Below, piece by piece: positions 40,944 through 47,135 of a stretch of DNA of 49,044 bases (within the stretch, counting starts at the first letter, position 1; each line of letters opens with the position of its first letter). The position numbers and the translations under genes are program-made. The notes below the pieces were generated by a model that was given only the letters and a program-made list of their open reading frames with translations, made no database searches and was not told the DNA's origin. The DNA comes from a virus, in the IMG/VR virus record IMGVR_UViG_3300021963_007569, positions 1 to 49,044 of that record; one strand, written 5' to 3'.

Positions 40944-42449
40944 ATGAGATTAACGCCAATCCTTATACAAGAGGGTCGTAAAGAAGATTTACGAAAAAAA
41001 TACACTGAAAAATTTAAGGAATATCCTGAAACTTTGGAGTTTATTTTGGGTATTTCTGACTTAGCCGATACCAACTTCAAATATGCAGATTTTGTGTTAA
41101 AGAACACACATCCAAACTCATCTCCTGAAGAAGTTGAACATATTATAGACCTTGTTAAAGATTTTGACCGATTTCAACAATCATTAGAAATCAAAGATAT
41201 TAACAAGTATGACATCTATAAATTAGTTTCTGCAATAGACAAACACAGGGAAATGTCTAAATCCCAACAAAAGAAATCATTTGATACTTCAGGTGCTAAA
41301 AAATTATTTGAGGACAAAAATATTTTAATTGTTAAACCTTTAACTTACGAAGCGTCTTGTAAATACGGAGCGGGAACCAGATGGTGTACAACCATGGCTG
41401 GTCAACCATCTTATTTTGAAAGTCACACTAAAGAAGACCAAGGGTTATATTACATCATTCTTAAAAATTTTAATAAAGATAATAAATTTTATAAGATAGC
41501 CATTCACATGACACCAAATGTAGAAACTTGGTATGACTCAACTGATGAAAGAATGTCAGATAGAGAAAAAGAAGTTTTTAATTTAGGGGCTCCAAAAGTT
41601 ATTGAGACTATTAGAGAAGATTTCAAAGAATCTCAAAAAGAACGAGGTAAATTATTTTTCAAAAAGTTATTTGATTTTTACAATTATAAATTTGAAGATG
41701 TATCATCGGCGTTTAAAGGAACAAAAAATAAAATAGGACTTGAATTTCAAAAACCAGACCTTATTCCTGATATGCCAGGGCATGCAACAATGGAATTGAA
41801 CATCTCTGTTGATGAGGAAAATATAGACCAATATTTAGTTATGATTACCTTTGACATTAAAGATAAAATCTTTTTTAATATTGGTTATTCTGGAGATAAT
41901 TTTGAAATTGAACCTGAATTTGATTTTGGTATTGAAAATGTTTCAACACACTTTCAGATACCTGTAGGGTTTCTTAACAACCCGTCTGATAAAAATATTA
42001 AATCTTTTTTTAATGAGCTTTGTTGGACAATTTCAAAACAAGTTGTTTATAGAATGAAAATGAATAATGAATTCATATCATCAATTCATGGTGGACAAGC
42101 TGTTTGGACGCCAAATAGAAGTAGTTACGGATTTACATTTAAAGAAAACAAAGGTATGGTAAAAAAATTGGTTGATTATTTGGATTCAGATAAGTCAGGA
42201 ACCAAATTAGATTTCTTAACCGACATTGGAGTATTAGAGAAAAAAGATGTCAACGGAAAACCATATTTCTCAAGAGTTGGTCAAAACGATTGGCATATTG
42301 CATCCAAATGGAGAGGTCAACACAGCGGATTCTTTAACTCGGCAAAAATTTCAGGAATATTAGATTACGACAAAAAAGGAAATCAATTTTATCTTAAGAA
42401 AGGTCCGAACTTTGAAAAATTCAAATTGGGTCAATTAAAGGCTCTTTAA
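40944..42449 (+). CDS. Unknown protein with ASC-YGA-WCT motif (paralogue 2)
   Basis: A 501-residue paralogue of the gene at 38530. It shares the N-terminal EGRKEDLRKKY and the block ILIVKPLTYEASCKYGAGTRW followed by CTT (about 128-150). The region after the block (QGLYYIILKNFNKDNKFYKI) aligns with GQLYYFIKKKENVKYALFKN of the partner. The N-terminus MRLTPILIQE contains I-Q-E, compatible with prohead-protease cleavage. The C-terminal 350 residues are unlike the partner and end in LKKGPNFEKFKLGQLKAL. Function unknown. It follows the tmRNA terminator and has a TATTTATT variant four bases before the ATG, so it probably has its own late promoter. Confidence 0.6.
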   Translation: MRLTPILIQEGRKEDLRKKYTEKFKEYPETLEFILGISDLADTNFKYADFVLKNTHPNSSPEEVEHIIDLVKDFDRFQQSLEIKDINKYDIYKLVSAIDKHREMSKSQQKKSFDTSGAKKLFEDKNILIVKPLTYEASCKYGAGTRWCTTMAGQPSYFESHTKEDQGLYYIILKNFNKDNKFYKIAIHMTPNVETWYDSTDERMSDREKEVFNLGAPKVIETIREDFKESQKERGKLFFKKLFDFYNYKFEDVSSAFKGTKNKIGLEFQKPDLIPDMPGHATMELNISVDEENIDQYLVMITFDIKDKIFFNIGYSGDNFEIEPEFDFGIENVSTHFQIPVGFLNNPSDKNIKSFFNELCWTISKQVVYRMKMNNEFISSIHGGQAVWTPNRSSYGFTFKENKGMVKKLVDYLDSDKSGTKLDFLTDIGVLEKKDVNGKPYFSRVGQNDWHIASKWRGQHSGFFNSAKISGILDYDKKGNQFYLKKGPNFEKFKLGQLKAL

Positions 42450-42670
42450 GGTTTTTTAGCTAATCTGCGAAAGTAGATATATAATCCAAAAAATACTGCC
42501 GCAATACAATACAAAACGAAGTTGGCTTTCCATAAACTTCCTGTCCATAATATTAGACCATATTGAACTGCGTCGAACCCGAACGGATTGAAAAACAGGG
42601 CTATCATTAAAAATAGTTGTGATAAATTGTCTTGGAATATTCTTCTCCAAGTTCTGTTTTCTACTGTCAT
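42446..42670 (-). CDS. Small two-helix membrane protein
   Basis: A 74-residue protein with two hydrophobic segments: LSQLFLMIALFFNPFGFDAV and ANFVLYCIAAVFFGLYIYF, joined by a short Trp/Gly loop and ending in a basic RRLAKKP. The N-terminus is charged (TVENRTWRRIFQDN). Small hydrophobic proteins of this kind can be holins or membrane accessory proteins, and the two-helix hairpin topology suits a class II holin, but no hydrolase lies next to it. It converges with the paralogue at 40944 with a four-base overlap. A competing frame at 42456 is a shadow. Confidence 0.55.
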   Translation of the reverse strand: MTVENRTWRRIFQDNLSQLFLMIALFFNPFGFDAVQYGLILWTGSLWKANFVLYCIAAVFFGLYIYFRRLAKKP

Positions 42671-42710
42671 CTTCCATATATTACCGTTAAAATTTTATGT
42701 CTATGTTGAC

Positions 42711-42741
42711 TTGGTAATCTTTAATAAATATACTATATTTG
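42711..42741 (+). promoter_or_regulatory. Bacteroidota-type promoter of the HAD gene at 42746
   Basis: CTTG (TTG at 42711-42713), a 20-base spacer and an exact -7 TATATTTG (42734-42741). Only four bases separate it from the ATG at 42746, predicting a leaderless message like that of the M20 peptidase. Confidence 0.6.
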
Positions 42742-42745
42742 TATT

Positions 42746-43318
42746 ATGAAAGTTATATTTTTGGACCATGACGGAGTAATCTGTCTATCCTCAGAGTGGG
42801 GTGGTCGTTTTAAGAAACAAAATAAATGGGGAGGTCGTAAATTGTCTATGACAACTTTAGAAATGCCGTTAGAATACCGTTTTGATAACTTTAATAAAAA
42901 GGCGGTAAAAATTTTAAATGAAATTTTAGAAGAAACCAATGCTGAAATTGTGGTATCATCAGATTGGAAACGTTGGGCCTCTGTTGAAGAAATGGGTGAA
43001 TACTACGAATCACAGGGAATCGTAAAAAAACCAATTGGATTTACGGATTCAATACTTTACGACAATTATGAGGACTTTCCTTGGCATAGAAGTATTGAAT
43101 TGGAACAAACTCGTAGTTTGGAAATCGCAGAATATTTAACATCATACAAATCAATCTTAAAATGGGTTGCAATTGATGATTTGGATATGTCTTTACGAAG
43201 AACTGAGGATGGTCAATATAGTTGGGGGTTAAATAATTTTGTACTAACTCCAAATAGTCGAGAAGGGATTAAACAATCAGGAATAAAAGAAAAAGTAATT
43301 AAATTTTTAAATGGTTAA
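42746..43318 (+). CDS. HAD-superfamily phosphatase/hydrolase-like protein
   Basis: A 190-residue protein. FLDHDGVICL (5-14) is HAD motif I with nucleophile Asp7 and acid Asp9, IVVSSDWKRWASVEEM is motif II, and WVAIDDLDMSL is motif IV with the metal-binding aspartates. The pattern resembles HAD domains seen in RNA repair and in small phage phosphatases. Unlike the HAD-like gene at 6187, its catalytic residues are intact. It heads a five-gene plus-strand group with its own host-type promoter, so expression may be early. The substrate, nucleotide or RNA end, is not readable. Confidence 0.75.
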   Translation: MKVIFLDHDGVICLSSEWGGRFKKQNKWGGRKLSMTTLEMPLEYRFDNFNKKAVKILNEILEETNAEIVVSSDWKRWASVEEMGEYYESQGIVKKPIGFTDSILYDNYEDFPWHRSIELEQTRSLEIAEYLTSYKSILKWVAIDDLDMSLRRTEDGQYSWGLNNFVLTPNSREGIKQSGIKEKVIKFLNG

Positions 43319-43496
43319 TATTAAAAAAATTTTAGAAGAAGAAGGACCAATGTCTAAATTATCAAATGTTGCACCTGAAGGGTTTGTATTAGTACATGAA
43401 AAAACCATAGAGGATTTAAAAGATTTTGATACTTGGAAAGCTTGGAAAAATAATGATGTATCCATTAAAGAACTAAACAACAAAAACTTTGAATAA
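43311..43496 (+). CDS. Small protein with CTS-like N-terminus, unknown
   Basis: A 61-residue protein, MVNIKKILEEEGPMSKLSNV then charged residues to the end. The first 12 residues form a short basic-to-acidic helix with I-L-E-E, resembling the packaging-type N-termini seen in other genes here. The second half (DLKDFDTWKAWKNNDVSIKE) has two Trp residues. It overlaps the HAD gene by eight bases. An internal ATG at residue 14 would remove the helix. No family is recognised. Confidence 0.5.
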   Translation: MVNIKKILEEEGPMSKLSNVAPEGFVLVHEKTIEDLKDFDTWKAWKNNDVSIKELNNKNFE

Positions 43497-43499
43497 AGT

Positions 43500-43682
43500 A
43501 TGAAAAAACTATATAGAGCTAAATCATCAAAAATTGCTGGTGTATGTAAAGGATTAGGAGATTATTTTAATATTGATGATTCACTAATTAGGGTTTTATT
43601 TGTTATATTAGTATTCACACCGTTTCCCATAATTTTAACATATTTATTACTATGGGTATCATTCCCAAAAGAAACATTATGA
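43500..43682 (+). CDS. PspC-domain membrane protein
   Basis: A 60-residue protein consisting of one PspC domain: KLYRAKSSKIAGVCKGLGDY (with the invariant GVC-x-GL-x-x-Y), FNIDDSLIRVLFVILVFTPF and a hydrophobic LLLWVSFPKE end. PspC is an inner-membrane protein of the phage-shock stress response. Stand-alone PspC domains are abundant in Bacteroidota and rare in phages, so this could be a host-derived gene that tunes envelope stress during infection. It begins after a three-base gap and its stop overlaps the next ATG. Confidence 0.85.
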   Translation: MKKLYRAKSSKIAGVCKGLGDYFNIDDSLIRVLFVILVFTPFPIILTYLLLWVSFPKETL

Positions 43683-43834
43683 AAAAATTATTTAACTGGA
43701 TTATTAAGACATTAAAATTAAATAAATTTAAAAAAGATTCGACAAAAGAAGTTTTAGAGGAAATAGTCAATGAGTTGAATTTAGATGAACCTAAAATTAA
43801 GAGATTAAGTTATACAAAGAGAACCGACACATAG
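43679..43834 (+). CDS. Small basic protein of unknown function
   Basis: A 51-residue protein, MKKLFNWIIKTLKLNKFKKD then VLEEIVNELNLDEPKIKRLS. The first 20 residues are an amphipathic basic helix that could associate with membrane; the rest is a charged helix. I start at ATG 43679, which overlaps the PspC stop (ATGA), rather than at 43652, which would add residues from another frame of PspC. It lies directly before a strong terminator. Coupling to PspC suggests joint action at the membrane. Confidence 0.5.
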   Translation: MKKLFNWIIKTLKLNKFKKDSTKEVLEEIVNELNLDEPKIKRLSYTKRTDT

Positions 43835-43847
43835 TCGGTTTTTTTTA
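43822..43847 (+). terminator. Intrinsic terminator after the PspC group
   Basis: Stem AACCGAC/GTCGGTT with a five-base loop and a T run; its left arm overlaps the last codons of the small gene. Confidence 0.85.
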
Positions 43848-43867
43848 TTTATACTAAACTATTTATA
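43846..43867 (+). promoter_or_regulatory. Two TATTTATA motifs upstream of the hydrolase gene
   Basis: TATTTATA occurs at 43846-43853 and again at 43860-43867, 14 bases apart, the second four bases before the ATG at 43872. Two copies on the same strand directly after a terminator make this the densest example of the motif. Confidence 0.5.
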
Positions 43868-43871
43868 TATC

Positions 43872-45020
43872 ATGAGTAGTCAAACAAAAATAATTAAAGA
43901 TATATTATCAATTTACAATACAATCCTTGAAAGTAATAAAATTGAGGAGGCTCAAGATGTTTATGATAATGTTGATTTTAAAGATGGAATCGTAAAGGGA
44001 AGTTACCCATCGAGAGATAATATCAATGTTGCGTTATTACAAGATATTGAAAAAGCCGCAAAAATAGCTGGTGTTCAAGTTGATATTACAACTGCAATAT
44101 CAGGACATGAAAGTCTTCCATCTAGACACCCAAGTGGAAATGCTGTTGATATTAGTATGATAAATGGTAAAGCAGTCAGTCCTTCCAATAGTGGAGATGC
44201 TAATAAATTGGTACAAGCATTGGTGTCTATGGGTTATACAAAAAATCAAGAAGGTTCTGCAAACCCAAAGGCTGTCTTAACATTTGGAGTTAAAGGTCAT
44301 GATAACCATGTTCACATATCTAACACAACAAGTTCTCCTTCAACTGAACAACCAAGTGGGACTACTACATCAAACACAGGAACTCAATCATCAACAACAC
44401 CAAGTACAACAACACCAAGTACAACAACTCAAAGTTCTGATGGTGCGAGAGAATTTGCTAAAAGTTTAGGAAAATCAATATTGAATGCGGTAGGAGTAAA
44501 CGAATCAAGATTTTACTCTTCATTCGGTAATAATTTTAATTTAAGGTCTGGTGAAATTATTTTACCAAAAGAATCAAATTTAAGAATCAAAACTCCTGTA
44601 GATGGAGTTGTTACAGTTGGTTCAACAACACCAAATTGTTTAAATAAGTTAATTATAAAATTTGATGATGGTGACAGAAAATCTCATTTACAATATTGTG
44701 GTTTAGAAAAAACAAAATTGAAAACGGGACAGAGTGTTAGTAAAGGTGATATACTTGGTAAATCAGAAGATGACGTTAGGATAACATTATATACAGGCGG
44801 TTATCAAAAAACAATTGACCCATACAAAGAAGATAAAACCCCAAAAAAATCAAAAACAAGTTCTAATAATGATTATAATGATTATCGTAGTACTGGTGAT
44901 AATGAATATTCAAGATTATTAGTAAAAACTTATAGAGACCTAAAAAATAATCTTTTTAAGACAGAACCGAATAAAAAAATACAAGAAAATATTGATAGGA
45001 TTAAAGGTCTTATAAAATAA
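43872..45020 (+). CDS. Two-domain peptidoglycan hydrolase (M15-like plus M23-like)
   Basis: A 382-residue protein. The N-terminal helix TKIIKDILSIYNTILES resembles a packaging signal. Residues 45-150 form an M15-like metallopeptidase with SRHPSGNAVDIS (His86, Asp93) and GHDNHVHIS (His146, His148). A Ser/Thr/Gln linker (152-190) leads to an M23-like beta domain with LRIKTPVDGVVTVGS, RKSHLQYCGL and GQSVSKGDILGKSED. The final His-x-His of active M23 enzymes reads VRITLY, so the second domain may only bind wall. A charged tail follows. The protein could be a virion-associated or lysis hydrolase; no holin is adjacent. Confidence 0.7.
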   Translation: MSSQTKIIKDILSIYNTILESNKIEEAQDVYDNVDFKDGIVKGSYPSRDNINVALLQDIEKAAKIAGVQVDITTAISGHESLPSRHPSGNAVDISMINGKAVSPSNSGDANKLVQALVSMGYTKNQEGSANPKAVLTFGVKGHDNHVHISNTTSSPSTEQPSGTTTSNTGTQSSTTPSTTTPSTTTQSSDGAREFAKSLGKSILNAVGVNESRFYSSFGNNFNLRSGEIILPKESNLRIKTPVDGVVTVGSTTPNCLNKLIIKFDDGDRKSHLQYCGLEKTKLKTGQSVSKGDILGKSEDDVRITLYTGGYQKTIDPYKEDKTPKKSKTSSNNDYNDYRSTGDNEYSRLLVKTYRDLKNNLFKTEPNKKIQENIDRIKGLIK

Positions 45021-45047
45021 AAAAACCCACCATATGGTGGGTTTTTT
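45021..45047. terminator. Bidirectional intrinsic terminator
   Basis: Stem CCCACC/GGTGGG with an ATAT loop, A run before and T run after. It lies directly after the hydrolase gene and 21 bases beyond the end of the minus-strand lipoprotein gene. Confidence 0.9.
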
Positions 45048-45068
45048 GTTTTTCATAGTAGTTTTAAA

Positions 45069-45239
45069 TTACTTAGTCTCTACTTCTACAGTATCAACTA
45101 AAACTGCTGTTGAGTCAGCACAAACTGATGTTGAATCAGTACATACTGTTGAGTCACATGACTCAACTTCAGTTGTTGATGTTCCGTTTCCACAAGATGT
45201 CAATGCTACGATTGCTAATAAAGCTGCGATTTTTCTCAT
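45069..45239 (-). CDS. Small lipoprotein with Cys-Asp-Ser-Thr repeats
   Basis: A 56-residue protein missed by the usual length cut-off. It starts MRKIAALLAIVALTSCGNGT: a basic N-terminus, hydrophobic h-region and the lipobox L-T-S-C, so signal peptidase II would cleave before Cys16 and anchor it by lipid. The mature part is Thr/Ser/Glu/Val-rich with CDST, CTDST and CADST repeats and no lysine until the last residue. Bacteroidota phage lipoproteins can sit on the outer membrane, for example for superinfection exclusion; here that is only a possibility. The plus-strand frame across the same region is a shadow. Confidence 0.65.
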   Translation of the reverse strand: MRKIAALLAIVALTSCGNGTSTTEVESCDSTVCTDSTSVCADSTAVLVDTVEVETK

Positions 45240-45333
45240 AATTGTTTGTTTTTATTTGTTTTTAATCTTTCTATTTTGAAAACATAAATATAATCAAAAG
45301 TAAGGTTATTGTAAATTCTATTTAAATAATTTT

Positions 45334-46599
45334 TTAGATTATCCAAGAATTTACTTCATCTAATGATTTTAATGTCAATGTTTCTAACGCCATTAAAATT
45401 TCATCCACGTTACTTGGGTCAACTCCCCCAATCGACATTCTGAACCATCCTTTGTTTTCTTTCGAACCAAAGTACTCAAAAGGTACCAATCCAATACCAC
45501 ATCTATCAATTAAGAATTTGGTGTAAATTTCTATATTTGGAAATGATAAAGATTCACCCAAGTAAATTGAAATATAAATTCCGCCTTCAGGTCGTTGACA
45601 ATCAATACGGAATCCTTTTTCTTTTAACTCATCAATCTTATCACAGATTTTAGTTGAGATTTCAGAATATTGTTTTGTTTTCATTGTGACAAAACCGGTC
45701 ATGTCTTCATAATCATTTAGGTACCTTGCAACAGCGTTTTGTTCAGGTTTGGGAGCCCAAGCTCCAATGTGAGAGAAAACCTCTGTCATCTTACCCATAA
45801 TGTCTTGAGGACCAAATACCCAACCAACTCTAATACCTGTGGCACATAATGATTTAGAAATACCATCAACACAAATCAAATAGTTACGAATTTCAGGACA
45901 TAATGTTAAAGGATGGACAAATGAACCATCAACACTCAAGTCAGAATAAATTTGGTCAAAGAACAAATACAAAGGTCTTGAACCTACTTGATTCGCTCTA
46001 ACATTATTCTCATTAACAATCAAATCACAAATACCTTTTAATACTTCAGGGTCAATAACACGACCTGTTGGATTTTGTGGTGAACAAATACAAATTAGAG
46101 ATGTATTGTCATTGATTGCCATGTCAATATCTTTAACCGTTGGGAAAAATGAGTTTTCAGGGGTACATTCAATTTCTTGTTTAACCGCTCCGTGTAAGAA
46201 ACTATAGTGGTTATTGTTCCAAGATGGTACAGGATAGATTGCCCCTTCACCGTCATTAACCAATGCTTTGTAAACTGTATAAATTAACGGACGAACTCCA
46301 CCACCAACTAATATCTCATTTTCGTTATAATCAACACCTTGTCTTTTTTTAAGGTACTCACTAACTGATTGTCTTAAGTTTAATTGACCCGCAGATAAAG
46401 GATAGTTTGTTAGATTTTCATTATAAGATTCAATAATGTAATCTTTAAGTTTTTTAGGTATTGGATTTATGTTTGAATCAAAATCACCAATGGTTAAATT
46501 TAATACTTTTTTTGTTTTTGAAATCTCTTTGATTTGTTGAGATATTTTAATGATTTCAGAGCCTACAATGTTGTTTCCTACGTGTGACAGTTTTTCCAT
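45334..46599 (-). CDS. PLP-dependent aminotransferase class I/II
   Basis: A 421-residue fold-type I enzyme. VLNLTIGDFDSN is the N-terminal substrate loop, SPQNPTGRVIDPE the PLP-ring contact (NPTG), FFDQIYSDL holds the conserved Asp-x-x-Tyr, and CVDGISKSLCATGIRVGW carries the Schiff-base lysine. PEGGIYISIYLGES and WFRMSIGG supply the carboxylate-binding arginine. The start is ATG 46599; longer frames would read through tRNA-Ser. It is full-length and apparently active, which is unusual for a phage; candidate roles are amino acid supply or making an amino-sugar or modified-base precursor. Its host-type promoter predicts a leaderless message. Confidence 0.85.
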   Translation of the reverse strand: MEKLSHVGNNIVGSEIIKISQQIKEISKTKKVLNLTIGDFDSNINPIPKKLKDYIIESYNENLTNYPLSAGQLNLRQSVSEYLKKRQGVDYNENEILVGGGVRPLIYTVYKALVNDGEGAIYPVPSWNNNHYSFLHGAVKQEIECTPENSFFPTVKDIDMAINDNTSLICICSPQNPTGRVIDPEVLKGICDLIVNENNVRANQVGSRPLYLFFDQIYSDLSVDGSFVHPLTLCPEIRNYLICVDGISKSLCATGIRVGWVFGPQDIMGKMTEVFSHIGAWAPKPEQNAVARYLNDYEDMTGFVTMKTKQYSEISTKICDKIDELKEKGFRIDCQRPEGGIYISIYLGESLSFPNIEIYTKFLIDRCGIGLVPFEYFGSKENKGWFRMSIGGVDPSNVDEILMALETLTLKSLDEVNSWII

Positions 46600-46603
46600 G
46601 TTG

Positions 46604-46633
46604 CAAATATAATTGTTTATTTTTTTTTTCAAA
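46604..46633 (-). promoter_or_regulatory. Bacteroidota-type promoter of the aminotransferase gene
   Basis: On the minus strand TTTG (46630-46633), an 18-base spacer and TATATTTG (46604-46611), with four bases to the ATG at 46599. The spacer is a little short, but the arrangement is the same as for the genes at 38505 and 42746. Confidence 0.55.
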
Positions 46634-46637
46634 ATTT

Positions 46638-46726
46638 TGGCGGAAGATGAGGGGCTCGAACCCTCGCGACTTTTACATCCTACTTGTTTAGCAAACAAGC
46701 CCCTTCACCAACTTGGGTAACCTTCC
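46638..46726 (-). tRNA. tRNA-Ser(GCU)
   Basis: Acceptor GGAAGGT/ATCTTCC, anticodon loop with GCT, a long variable arm as required for serine, T-arm GAGGGTTCGAGCCCCTC, discriminator G and an encoded CCA end. It reads AGC/AGT codons. It is the only tRNA here with an encoded CCA and stands apart from the main cluster. Confidence 0.93.
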
Positions 46727-46727
46727 G

Positions 46728-47048
46728 TTATTTAATCATCTCCAATAAAATATATGTTAATTTGTATCCTGTAAACGCTCCAAGGGCTGACGGTATTGGA
46801 AAAACAATCAATTTACCTAAATCGGTAACATATTTTGGTCTATTAACAATCTTACCCATGAAAAAATAATATGTTAGATACCCTAACAATACCGCCAAAT
46901 CTGTTTTGGTTGCAATGAATACAACCAAAGTTGCACCAATGAATCCAAATACAAAATTATCTCTAACTCCTTCCCATATTTCGTATGGGGTGGCATCTTT
47001 ATATTCTTTAACAATTTTTCTAAATGATTTTCTATTTCTCTGTAACAT
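46728..47048 (-). CDS. Small multi-pass membrane protein
   Basis: A 106-residue protein with a basic N-terminal 25 residues (LQRNRKSFRKIVKEYKDATP) and three hydrophobic segments: FVFGFIGATLVVFIAT, LAVLLGYLTYYFFMG and IVFPIPSALGAFTGYKLTYI. An Arg/Lys-rich loop separates the last two. It ends one base before tRNA-Ser, so tRNA and message probably share a transcript. A host-type promoter precedes it. Small phage membrane proteins of this type may act in lysis or exclusion; no family is recognised. Confidence 0.6.
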   Translation of the reverse strand: MLQRNRKSFRKIVKEYKDATPYEIWEGVRDNFVFGFIGATLVVFIATKTDLAVLLGYLTYYFFMGKIVNRPKYVTDLGKLIVFPIPSALGAFTGYKLTYILLEMIK

Positions 47049-47067
47049 TATATAATTTTCTGAAATG

Positions 47068-47099
47068 CAAATATAAAAAAAATCCCCCTGAATTTCAAA
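47068..47099 (-). promoter_or_regulatory. Bacteroidota-type promoter upstream of the membrane protein and tRNA-Ser
   Basis: On the minus strand TTTG (47096-47099), a 20-base spacer and an exact TATATTTG (47068-47075). The -33 box is inside the terminator hairpin of the ferritin-like gene, so terminator and promoter are nested. Confidence 0.6.
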
Positions 47100-47113
47100 C
47101 TCAGAGGGATTTT
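47080..47113 (-). terminator. Intrinsic terminator after the ferritin-like gene
   Basis: Minus-strand stem AATCCCTCTGA/TCAGGGGGATT around a nine-base loop, followed by T residues, 22 bases after the stop at 47136. Confidence 0.85.
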
Positions 47114-47135
47114 ATTTTTTATTATTTAAAATAAG

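Noticed and set aside
45034-45279. Plus-strand 81-residue frame with hydrophobic ends
   Set aside because: It runs through a terminator and mirrors the minus-strand lipoprotein, which has a proper signal peptide.
46600-46698. Longer aminotransferase frame starting at 46698
   Set aside because: The extension is the reverse translation of tRNA-Ser and the promoter; the family N-terminus begins at ATG 46599.
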